Part shown: piece by piece, positions 12,101 through 23,790 of the stretch
Layout of the letters: each line of letters opens with the position of its first letter
Position numbering within the stretch: position 1 is the stretch's first letter
Notes under the pieces: generated by a model
What the model was told of the DNA's origin: nothing
What the model saw: only the letters and a program-made list of their open reading frames with translations
The model's database searches: none
Source of the DNA: Numida meleagris
Lineage: Eukaryota; Chordata; Aves; Galliformes; Numididae
Direction: 5' to 3'
DNA length: 64,000 bases
Assembly (NCBI RefSeq): GCF_002078875.1
Contig: NC_034412.1
Coordinates: 10,144,041 to 10,208,040, forward strand
Translations under genes and position numbers: made by a program

Positions 12101-15100
12101 GTGAGAGGGTGACTCCTGTAAACGGTGTGCTTTGTGCTTTCCTTCCTTGGGAAGATGCTGGCTATAGCTAGTGGAGAAACTGCTTATTTCATTATCGTGA
12201 AGGGCTGAATAAAAGCGGGTGTTGCCTGGCTCAAGGCAAATTTTAAGTTCTATTTACAAAATGTTCCCACTGAAAAATCTGGAAACGCTTCAGAAAGGAA
12301 CTCTTGCACCGATGGATTTGTGCTAGACACTATTAAGCCCTGTTATTTTTCTGGCACTGCCTCCAACGCTTCTTGAGAATGTGCAGAGTAGGCAATAAAA
12401 TGAGTGCAACTCTTTTAAAGCAAGGTTGCATAAATCATCTGAAAGGAGAGTAGCTTCTCATCTACCAGCAGTAACGCTCCACTTCAGCCTCTCCAGTGGA
12501 GAAGTGAGCTCAAACTTTGTTTGTGTGGCTTGGCCTGGATTAGTGTCAAGTCACTTTTGGTATCAAATGGAATTAAGAGGAAAAACATTATTTTTTCAAG
12601 AGTGTTGAAGTTCAACTTTTTTTTTTCAGTTGCACACACTTTCTAGATTCTCCGCAATCAGCTTGCAGTGCCTTGACAACTAAGTGAGGCTGTGATCTGT
12701 AGTGATACTTGAATCCATCCATAGTTAGGGAGATTTGAGTGGATCTCTCCAAGTGAGTCAACTTGCCATTCTTCAAAAATGTCCTAATCTGTATTGTTTT
12801 CTTGTATTATTTAATAACTTGTAAGAAATATTCCAGTCCTTACTCTTCCACTTGGAGCTTCCCATTAGAGCTTTGTACATCTTCTCAGAGCAAAGCCTGT
12901 CAGAGGGAAGAGAGCAGCTTTTTGATAGGGGTATACCATAGGATGAAGCTTTAGTTGAGTAGGACAAGCCAAAATATGCATGCTGTTACTTGGCAGAAAG
13001 CTACTGAGAAGAAAGTGCAGTGAAATGTAGGGTTGAACTTGTTTCTTTTAACTAGGCTGGCTCCTGCAGAAGTCCTGATTTTCTTCTCAAGAAAAGCTGA
13101 TGAGAGACTTTCTTTTCCAAGTTTAGCTTTGCTGCTTGCAGTCTCTTTGTGCAAAGAGAAAATAGAGCAGTGTGGGATTAAAATGACTGCAGTCTTACTT
13201 AAAACTTAGAACACAAAGAGGAAAAATCCTAAGAAGTATTGTTCAGGAAGGCTCCGATGAGTACATGGAAAGCTTTAGTTCTTCAGTGTTGGCAAAGTGA
13301 TGTTGAATCGTCTTTGGGAGTTTGCGTCTAAACTTCACTGTTGAAATTACTGACCAGTGTTATGAGCTCTCTTTTTCATAGGGCACGAGCAGTAACAAAA
13401 GCGTAGGATGTTTTTTGTTGTTTTTTAATTGTACCGGGTTTGAGTGATTTGGGAGTTGATCCAAGAGTACTCGGTGATATCTTGTATTTTTTTTGCAAAT
13501 CCCCTGCTGCTGTTGTTTCACCTGGAGCCTTAATGGTACAACTAAAGGAGCAGTGTTTTAACCAGGATGTGCATGTTAATATCTAGAATAGATGGCTTGA
13601 GGTGCGATGTATTTCTGAGGTTGTGCCCGGTCGTCCTCTCTGTTTGGAAGTGGACCCAAGCAGCAAGGCTGAGCATGCTTGAAAATTAATGCAGTGATTG
13701 GAGCCCAGCAGTCTCCTGGGATTGATTCCAGAGTTTGGATCCGGATTAAACTGCCCCCCAAGGACTTTGGGAAGTGGTATACAAGGGGGCCTGGTGAAAT
13801 TTGAGATGAGTCCAACTTCCTCAAGATGGCAAGAAGATGAATGTTTTTTACCAAGGGCAAGAGAGTGGGAGGAAACGCCCAGTTTAGGGAGAAATATTTT
13901 ATGGTGGGGTAGTGTCTGGGAATGAAAGGGATGGATTGTGTCTCGGCAGATATGAATCTTTCGGTTTTAATCCACATCTAGGAAGTATACACAAAGACTC
14001 TTGCCGACTTCTGGGAACAAGGAGTGGGGAGGAGGTGCAGTGCTAGGCTTCTTGGTCATGCTGCTTGGGGGAAATCCATGTTGTGCGGAGCTTAAGTCAA
14101 GCTACATAAGGGATCTGATGTGTAGGACTGATGTGCCTCAGGAGCTGGCGTGAACAGATCTATAGGAACTGTCTCAACCTGTGTATAAGTGTGCTGCTAT
14201 TAAGTGTCACGTCAGCCAGTGAATCTCTCTGCTATAAGGAGAGAGTTAGTTAAACTTGCTTGGTTTTTATTTTTAGGTAACCTTGTGTCTTGGTTGTACA
14301 TCAGAAAATCCCTTTTGGGAGTGCAGTTGCTTAAAGTAAAATAATAAAGTTCTGAGAGGGTACTCTGCAGAGTTCAGATTTTTCAGAAACAACTTAAATT
14401 TGTAATCATTAGTAACCTCTACAAGCCTTTACTGTGATTTCTTGCACCACAGTTTTGCTCTGCATGTTATCCTTGCTCCTTAGGGAGCACTGACAATAAC
14501 TGAGTAGATTAAGTCAATGGGTGAATTTCCTTTAACCCTGTTTCAGCAGTAGATAAGCATGCAAGAAATTCTTGAAGAGGAAACTAGAAAATACACTGGC
14601 TATGCTCGATCTAAAAATATTAGTCATTTTGCAAGCAGGAAACTACTAGTTGAATATTAAAGTGATATAGCTGCCTTTGTTGGGTCAGGGTGCTCTGTGT
14701 CTGAAAGTAACCGAATATTCAGTTGGGAGGGGTAAGGAGTTAAATATGAATGGAAACTGATGGCTATGCTGTCACTCAGAAATCTGGAACCCCTTTCTGT
14801 ATTTTGCTACTGAAACTGCACACAGCCAGGGTAACCACAAAAAACTAGAAATATCTTGCAGTTAGCAACTTGCTTGTTGCAGAAGCATTCACTAAAATAA
14901 TGGAAACTCGTCCGAAAAAGCTCTCGTCATCTTGCTGACATGAGTGATTCTGCAATGAACAACAGATCTACCAGCTTCTCAGTTCAATGTTTCCAAGGTA
15001 GATCTCCAAACCTGTGCCTTGCTCTAAGTGCTCGTGGCACCATTTGTTTTAGTGTGTGCTGAAGTCAGCAGTACTGTACAGCGAGGGAAATACTGGAAAG

Positions 15101-16375
15101 TGATTTTGACTGTGTTATTAGACAGTGGGGGGTCCATAACAGAGAGCTTCATGGAAATTCTATGTGTGCATCCTGGTAATGTCATCTAAATGGTTGGGAA
15201 AATATTCTTGAGGGTTGCAAGGCTGATGGAGTGAAGGCGCTGTGGAGGAAGCCCAGCCTTTGCATGCACTTTGTATGTACATGCATGCACGCTCACCTCA
15301 TTCTCAAAGGCTGGCTTCTGGGGTGTTCTGATTTTGTGTACCACTGTACTGAACTCGACAGATCCTTAGGTGCAGGCAGTGCCAGCCTGGTGCAGGACAA
15401 GAACAGCTTTAACGTACAAGATAAAGCCACGTGTTGGAAGGCAAAGCCCTGCCTCCTTTTGTTCTCTGCATTTGGGACACAATCAAGATTTGGTAGCCAG
15501 TCCTCTTGACCCCACTCAATCTTGAAAGCTTCTCTCAGTGATGCTGCTTGTGTAATTCGGTGTCTCAGACTTTTTGAGAATGCCGTCCATGTGTTTTGTC
15601 CTGTTCTGGACAGATGAAATGGCCAAATAACATTAAAAATCCGGTAGATCTTCCTTTTAATCTATGGGGACTCTTGTGCCACAGTAAAACCCTTTTTCTT
15701 TGCTTGCTCTAACTTGTTTTTATTTGCCCTTTGCCCTCCTATAACTCTTACTGAATTCTTATATTCTGTAGCTGCATCACGCTTCAAAGAGTGGGTGTGG
15801 GGGTTTGTGTGGTTTCCTTAGCTTTTTTTTTTTCTTTCACTGTTTGACTTATTTAACTTGCAGATGATCTGAATTTCTCATTCTAGCTAAAATGCTACCT
15901 AGCTGAAGTATTCTGCCTTGCTGGCTGAACGCTGATGCGTTCTGGTTTTATTTAGCAAAACAATAAATTGGGGAGCTATCTTCAATCCCTGGTGCTATTC
16001 TGACCCCAGTTACTCATTGTCCTTGTGCCCTATGGCCATGCTTTGCTTAGTGTCCGCTGCCTTTCAGCGCGGATGACACACAGATATCCTGTCCAGCCTA
16101 ACGCTGCCCTCTCAGCGCAATAAAATGCTGCATGTCTGAAATGACTGATAACCATCGATGATTACCACCCAGTTAAGAGTTCTTGAAACAGGTCGGCTTT
16201 CATCAGCTACTGAAGTCTTCCTCTCCAGCTCACCCACCCCCGATTTAGATTTTTAATCTGTTTGCCTGATATTTAAAGCTCACCTTTGTTCTTTGATCCG
16301 ACTTTCAACCTTACTTACAAACCTGATGCATGGCATTTGTGCTGAGTTGTGGTCACTCAGCCACTGAAATTAAGC

Positions 16376-16392
16376 AAAAAAAAAAAAAAAAC
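16376..16392 (+). repeat. A17 homopolymer
   Basis: Seventeen consecutive A bases. No retroposed body or target-site duplication was recognised beside it. Confidence 0.9.
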
Positions 16393-19300
16393 ACCCTTGC
16401 TTTTTCTGTTTTTCCTGTTGTAGGTCTTTTGTCTTCAGTTATGTTTACATCTCTTGGGAGCATGAGGGGTGCCTTTCCAAATAGTCTGTACTTTCTGGCT
16501 CTTCAGATCTTTGTTGACATTATGTTGTCCAGCTGGTAACAGGAGAACATGGGGAAGCTCTTGGCCTCTGTTTTAGCCTTAGGAAGCTAAGTGTTTGGGG
16601 TTATAAATCAGTTCGCTTTAAAATCATGGAGTTCTCTTGTCCCATTATGTCTGGCATCTCACGGAGATAATATGATATTTCTTCCTCCTCTGCTTATATA
16701 TTTTCTATTATATGCCAAGTAGATTGTTGAGCACAAACTGAGTAAAGAAATGACTGTGTATGTGTGCAAGGGAATGGATTTGGGGCTTTTTTCTGTTTTA
16801 GTGTAGCTACATTTTCAAAATAAGTAAGCATTGCCTAGATGTTCTAATGCAAGTCTGCGTGAAATGGTTTGATGTTCAATGATGAAGCTAGTTTCAGTGC
16901 AAGGAGGATCTTTTCAAGACCTCAATTCAGAACCTTTTTTGCTCCATTAAAAGCCTAAAATGCAGCTTTTAGGAATTCAGTAGTAGTATTTTTATGTGCA
17001 TTGGAAGATAGTTAAAATACTTAGACAGTACAGGACATCCAGACTTAATGTTTGTGTGAAGTGTGATGCACTGTCAGTCTGATAATCCTTGAGTTAGACG
17101 AGCTCTCCTACCTGAACCTGTGGCAGGTGGTAGGAGCCAGGAATTACAGGCATTCCTGCTTTGGGCTGTGCTTGTTTTAAAAGGCACCCTGCTTCTGGCT
17201 GAAAAATATTTCTTGCTGAGCTAAAGTAAATGAATTAACCAAGGGGCAAAACTCAAAGTTTAGTTAAAAAGGAAAACAATTACAGCTGGGGGGGAACAAG
17301 AGGATTCAAAAGCTTGCAGCCCGCTGGGCAGTCAGAAACTTGCCCTAATGTTGCATTTCATGGACCTGAGTTATTTTCTAAGCTTACAAATACCTGCTTT
17401 TTTTGGACTTCAACTCATATGAGAATTTCTGCTGCTATTAACAGAGCAGTCTGAATAGAAACACATGCTGGTTGCGGTTTGCTGGGTATGGCCCTTAAAG
17501 TTGCGCCATGTGTGTTAACCTAGTGACATGCACAATGGAACAGCCAATTTCAGTGAAAATCAACCAGCCTTTTCCTCTGCAAAGAGCCCAGTAAATCCGA
17601 AATAAATCCCTTTCTAAGTAAAACAGGAATCAGGGTGCAGAAATTCTTGCGCTCCCTGCTTTACAGGTGGGATTGAGCTGAGGAGGTGTTAAACCTTTGA
17701 TTATGCTGCGGCTGGTCGAAGAACCAAGATGGGACTTGTTGACTGCAGGGACTCTTCTAGTCCACTGAATCCCATCGTGCTGGGCGCCTGTACTGCTGCT
17801 GGGATGTAAAGTAGTCTTTTCATTTACTGGAATAAGCAGTCTTTGAACAGTAAAATTAAACTCGATTTGATGTAGTGCTAAAGGCCATGACCTATGGTAA
17901 TTAGAACATACGTTCCCAGGCATTAAAGCTCGTATCTTGGTTAAGTGTTGATACCTTTTGGTTTAACCAAAGCTATTTGCTTGCTCGCTCTTGACATTGA
18001 GTACAAGATGCACATTTTGTCATTTTATCTGAGGGCTTCCAAACATGTGATGTATTTAGCTGTACTGTTAGTCTGGAAGGAAACCTCTTCAAAATAGACA
18101 CACTGGATTTGTTTCCACTTCAGAAGTAGAGCTGGAGGGAGCACTGAGGCAGTGTGACCTGCTGCTGGCACCATGGCTCTCAGCAGGCATCTGGGCCTGA
18201 GCTGCTGTTGTAGTGACTTAATGCTCCTTCTTCACGATCAGGAGGGGACCAGAATGATTTCCAAACTGAGTATGTTTCTCCTGAAAGGCGTGCAGTCCTG
18301 AGCTCTTTCTCACAGATCTTTGTGTCAGGCCTTCCACTGGTCCAGAAAGTTTCTTAGTCTTTTTTTCTTGATGAGAAAAGAGACTAGAGATTCAAAACCA
18401 AATCATACCTCTCACTGTGATGAGTTAGATATATCTTTCAGCTCCAGCCCTGATCTTAGCTGAGGGGCATGGGTGGAACCCTTAATTTCTTGGCACTTCT
18501 TTGTAATGGCACAAGCACTTTGCCTGCATCGGGTGTAGTATCAGCTGCTTTCTGAGCAACTGACAAAGCTGCGCAGTTCTGCAGTCAACAATATCTTGAT
18601 TAAGAATTATGATAGAAGCACTTCTGTTGAGCTTAAGTGCTTTATTTCCACCTACTAAGCCTTTCTTTGGGAAAGGCTGAAAAACTAAGTTGATGTAAAT
18701 TTATCTTGATAAGCTTAAGATGTCTGTCTTCTGTTTTGGGTAGGCATCAAGCACTCTGGAAAACATTTATCCTGCTGCTCCTAGAAGATCTGTTCTCCAT
18801 CAGGAGTCTGAATCTGAAATATCACTGTAAGCTGCAGCTGGAAGCCTTGGTGCATCAGTTGTGGTGCAGTTAAGGACAAAGCACCTCATACTTTTTGCAT
18901 AGCAGAAAGCCTTGCAAAATCTTGTTGCTAACATCTGTGGAAGTTTGCTATATTGATTTCGTAATCTTGTATCTCTGGAGAATAAGCACCAGTGGTGGTG
19001 TTTTGCAAAACTTTCTCAGTAGCTGGACAGTGCTAAACTAAGACTGTCAGCGTGTGCATACTCTGTAGCTGCATGTTCCTGTGGAGATATGGAGAAGGGT
19101 TTTGATGGGTAGGGACGCAGGCATCAAGATTTTCTACATGCGAAGCTGGTGGTTTTTCTTTTGTTTCAAGTGGAAAAATATCAAAACTCTGAGATATTGA
19201 TAACTGGGTAGACATTAGCTGGAAATGTGTTTTTGGTTGTGCCTTTCTTTTGGTGTGAAGGCTCCTTGTATGGTCTCCACTTGTGTGACTTCCCTCATGC

Positions 19301-20064
19301 CTTAGTAGTGGGAGGATCTCTCTCCAGATGCATCTCGTAGCTTTATCTTTTAACATTTTGGATTTTAAAGTGAGCTACAACCAATAAAATGGGGGTCACT
19401 CATCCTGCAGAGAAGGTTCTCAGTTCGAGTGAGCCGGGGAACCTTTCTGGGCACGCCAGCTCTGCCTTATGCAGTGCAGCATTTGCATTGCCCTCTTGTG
19501 GCAGGTGCCCCAGTGCAGCTTAGTTTGGGATTATAGAATTTTGCAGTTTTCAGCCTGTTTTTTTTGATTCAACAGCATCTTCAATGAAACTGGCTTTACT
19601 AATCCAGAAGCGTGAGTTAGCATGAAAACCTGAAAGCAGAGCGGGCGGGATGTAGGAAATGAAAGTGATAGCTCAAGATGTGTTATTGAAATGATGTTCC
19701 AAAAGACATAATCTAGGATATAATTGCATCTCTCTAATTATTTGCAGTTAAACTTGCCTGAAGGTTTTGCAGTGCCTCACTGATTATTAATAATTTCAGA
19801 AACTTGTTGGGGGGGAACAAAATAGAGAACAAAGGCTCAAGAACTTGATAATCTGTGCTTTCAGCTCTGCATGCTCACCTTTTCCAACCAGCTAGCACTC
19901 TCGGTTTGCCAGGCATCTTTGTTGGGACTAGATCCTGCAGTCATTTCAAACAACTCTACACCAAAACCGGAATATGGTCTAAGTTCTGGGCCACCGATGT
20001 AGGCAAGAATCTATTTTTGAATTAAGCGCTGTTGTCCTTCTTTCGGTAAATGGTGAGGGGAGGC

Positions 20065-20086
20065 TGTGTGTGTGTGTGTGTGTGTG
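20065..20086 (+). repeat. (TG)11 microsatellite
   Basis: There are eleven TG units without interruption in the intron before exon 4. Likely length-polymorphic. Confidence 0.95.
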
Positions 20087-21128
20087 CAGATGCATGCCCA
20101 GCAGACTCCCCTGGAGGGTGATGCCTTGCAGCCGTGCCCACCGCCCTTGATGTCTTTGTTCTCACCGGTGCTCGCTGGCCTCAGCCTTGCTGGGCCCAAG
20201 CAGTTTTATTGCGGCGGGAGCTGCTGCACGGGTGGATTCCAGCGTGCGCCTTCCCGGGCCTGCTGCCCCTCTAATTGTTGTGTTGTCAGAAGGCGTGTGC
20301 CTCCGAAAGCCTTATCTGATTCCTCCAGAGGCCTTGCAAGCAATTCACATGTTGACCCCTTGAGCGCACACAACTCACGCCGCCCACCTCGGGGCATAGC
20401 TGGGAGGGTTAGCGCAAAGCCAGCGGCTTGCTTTGTCACTGGGGCTGGAGCACCTGTCTGGGGAGGGGACAGGGGGCTGGGGAAGGTGAAAAGCTGGTGG
20501 GACTCGGAGGGGAGAAGGGAAGGCCAACAGCTGCTTGTGTCAGCGCTAGGATAAATGTGAGGAGATTAATAGTTATTTAAAGAGCAAATGGGGACATGGC
20601 ATTCAGCTGTGGCATGTGAGCTTATAAATGTGGTGGAATGGCTGCTCCGCTGGTAACATTTAGACAGATGGTTCCTGGACTGAGTGGAATGAGAACGATC
20701 TTTGATTCTCATAAGGATATCTTAAATTTTAATGGGGTACTTATTTTTTTTAATTGATGTCCGGGCAGCACTCTCAGCATTTCCTGATGGTGCTGTCTTG
20801 TTAACACTGGCTGGCCTTTTGGTCGTCTTTCCCCACAATCTTGAGTAGCCTGGGATTAGAAGGAACAGTCTTTAAGTGAAAGCTAAAACACCATTGTTTT
20901 GCTGTCTGTCTGAGCTGGTGTAGGAGACTGTTTTCATCACAGATGCCTTTTCATCATTTAGCTGGTTAGGGAGTGTGTCTGATGCTAATCTCCATGAGAA
21001 ATAAAACAACTGAGTAGTATTCTTGCTGCTTTTTTTTTGAGGAGTCTTTAGGTGTTGTTAGGATCAGGGGTGTGGGACTAATTTAGGTTAAATGATCCAA
21101 AAATCTGTTTTGTTGTTTGTTTGTTTTC

Positions 21129-21222
21129 TGGAGGTTGGTGGCCCTGCCTGTGTCAGGGAGTTGGAACTTGATGATCCTGGGGGTCCTTTCCAACCCAAGC
21201 CACTCTATGATTTGTATGATGC
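21129..21222 (+). mobile_element. CR1 LINE 3' fragment
   Basis: The tail reads GTTGGAACTTGATGATCC, then GGGGTCCTTTCCAACCCAAG, then CTCTATGATTTGTATGATG, the standard CR1 3' end with its ATGATT-like microsatellite. The copy is short and 5'-truncated. Confidence 0.8.
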
Positions 21223-21567
21223 AGTAGAAGGATGGAGAGGTTGGGTTTTCTGTGTGGGTGTTTTTGTTGTGTTTTTTTTGCTAGTCAATATTTTTGCATT
21301 CAGCAAGAAGAATGGTCCTGGCACTGTATATCGGCATCCTGGCTCCAGCAAAAACACAAACTCCGTTAAATAGATCTTGGTTGTTGGATCGCCTGCAGGA
21401 GGTGAGATGTAACGGTCATCCGCATTGCTGAAGCTGCAATCTCTTCTTTGAGAAGAAGATCCAGTCTGGTTGTTGCTTCCTGTGACAGCTACTTAGCGTG
21501 CTTTGAGCCCAATTGTGGGCTCACCCATCTAACAGAAGTACTGGGTCAGCCAGTGTCTTCTCTACTG

Positions 21568-21650
21568 CTGTAGATGGGGAAACTGAGGCAGCAAGGGTAA
21601 ATGACTAACCTGAGGCAACACAGTCGCTGCTTCATCCAGGATTAGGGCTC
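21568..21650 (-). mobile_element. MIR-like SINE remnant
   Basis: TAGATGGGGAAACTGAGGCA, then GGTAAATGACTAACCTGAGG, then CAACACAGTC and ATCCAGGATTAGGGCTC follows the reverse complement of the MIR family core and tail (GATGAGGAAACTGAGGC, then a TGACTTGCCCAAGGTCACAC-like stretch). It is an ancient amniote SINE fossil, identified from memory of the consensus. Confidence 0.6.
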
Positions 21651-21714
21651 AATATGTAATTGCTTTTATTACTCTGCTGCCTGAAGGCCTTAGTCAAAGC
21701 GGAGGCCCATTAAG

Positions 21715-21845
21715 TGGAGTGCTTTTTACACAGTGAGGAGCAATCCTTGCCCTGCAGACCTTGCAGCCTGAAGTAGGCCATGGGTGGAGGGGAGAGGCAA
21801 AGCAGCCTGTCCAAGGTTACCCGGTGTTACTGGCAGGGCAAGGTA
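21715..21845 (-). mobile_element. Amniote MIR-type SINE remnant
   Basis: The text GCAATCCTTGCCCTGCAGA, CTTGCAGCCTGAAGTAGGCC, GAGAGGCAAAGCAGCCTGTC, CAAGGTTACCCGG and ACTGGCAGGGC follows, in order, the blocks of the amniote MIR-like repeat that is abundant in turtles and crocodilians. It sits 65 bases after another MIR-like fragment in the same orientation. Confidence 0.6.
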
Positions 21846-23202
21846 AAGATCCATCCATCCTTCGCCTGGTCTCTCTGCACACCATCCCATAATGAGTTCC
21901 CTACGTTATTCCCTACCAGATCTTTTCCTTCTCAGCACCGCTCGTAGTAGCAAGCTGTACCCTCTGTGGTAGTTCCCATGTGCCTCAGTGAAGACCCAAG
22001 AGCAGCAGTCTCACCTTGGGCTTTTAATTAAAGGCTATGTGATGTGGCGGCCTTTTCCCAGTGATACTGAATAAGGAAGAGTTCTGTGGTGGCTTAATTT
22101 CCTTTGCCACCTTCTTCTAGGACAGCTGAGAGCGCATGGTTCTTGGACATAGGGATGGTGCTAATCCTTGGAAGGGAACCGGTCTCTTCCTTCATGATTC
22201 CTGTGACTGGAGAAACAGGGCTTAGGAGCCTTGTCCATAGTCCATGGGGAGTTTGGTAGATAGCCTGTGTCATTCCCTTTCAGATCGTGATGAGTGGTGA
22301 TGTGGTACTTAAAGCTACGTGTGTGTGAACCAAAATCCTGCTTGTGATACTTTATTGTCCTTGGGTGCAATCTTATAATTGGAGTTCAAGAAAAATTACT
22401 TCCTACTTGCTTTTTTCCTTTTCTTTCAAGGAATTTATCCGCTCTTGTCATACTTTGTTTCACCTCTCTTCTCTCTCCTTTTTCAGAAGAATCCTGGTTT
22501 ACTGAGTAGTTAGGTTACAGGAGGGCATTGAATGGGTTTGCTCATTCTTGTTGCCCTTCTGAGTTTTTTTTCCCTTCTCAGCTCTTTGAGGTGGGGAACA
22601 AGGGCTGTACATCGTCTTTATGGCATTAAGTGGGTGCCTTCTCTGCTAAACTCTCTCTGATCTAACCTCTGTATTTCTGTACTTGGTCCTGTAGCCTTCT
22701 TCTGTGATGCCTTAAATTGTTTTATTTGTCACTTGTGGCTGGAGGATACTTTGGGGATACAACAGTGTCTCCTCACTTAAATGCTGCATGCTGTACAGCT
22801 GCTGAGGCTGTGGGCAGGCAGGGAAATGTTCCATGCAGTGAGCTTCTCCTGCTTTGTATGGGACCTTCAGTTCCTCTGTGCTGCTGTCTGCGACTGTTCA
22901 CTGGGTACAAGCATGGTTTCAAGGTTGTGTACCTTTGCCAGTGACATAACAGCGCAGTTACCACTTGAGATGGATGTGCTAAATGTCAGCATGTGTAGTA
23001 GGATCTGATCTACAGGGAGAGGTCTTTGGGTAGAACATGAGACAATGTAGCCTTGGACATGATACAGCTGGTTTCACTGAAAGGAAAGGTGATTTGTGTG
23101 GGGTAATAGCAATCCCTCCAAAAGGTCTGGGTCTGGGTGTTGCTAGACACAGGGAGCCTGCCTCCCTGTGATGTCTTGCTGCCCTGTGAATCACCTCCTT
23201 AT

Positions 23203-23216
23203 TGTGTGTGTGTGTG
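23203..23216 (+). repeat. (TG)7 microsatellite
   Basis: Seven TG units occur about 250 bases before exon 4. Confidence 0.9.
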
Positions 23217-23439
23217 GTGTCTTTTCCCAGCTCTGTTCCACACTGTTGATCTACTGTGTGGCTGCATGAAGCTTTACCTCTTTGTTTTTCAGTCGCTGAT
23301 GGAAAATGGGGTATCTTCTTTGCAAATATCCTTCCTCATTGAATGACACACACAGGGTGGTGCTGAGCTCATGCTGTACATCCTCCATCGTGATGGCCAT
23401 GCTGTGTCAATCTGGTCCTTGCTAACATTGCTTCTGTAA

Positions 23440-23790
<351 letters not shown>

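Noticed and set aside
20066..20554. 162-codon plus-strand frame
   Set aside because: It starts in the TG repeat (VCVCVCVQ) and is open because the block is GC-rich. No family resemblance. The block itself is reported as a possible regulatory region.
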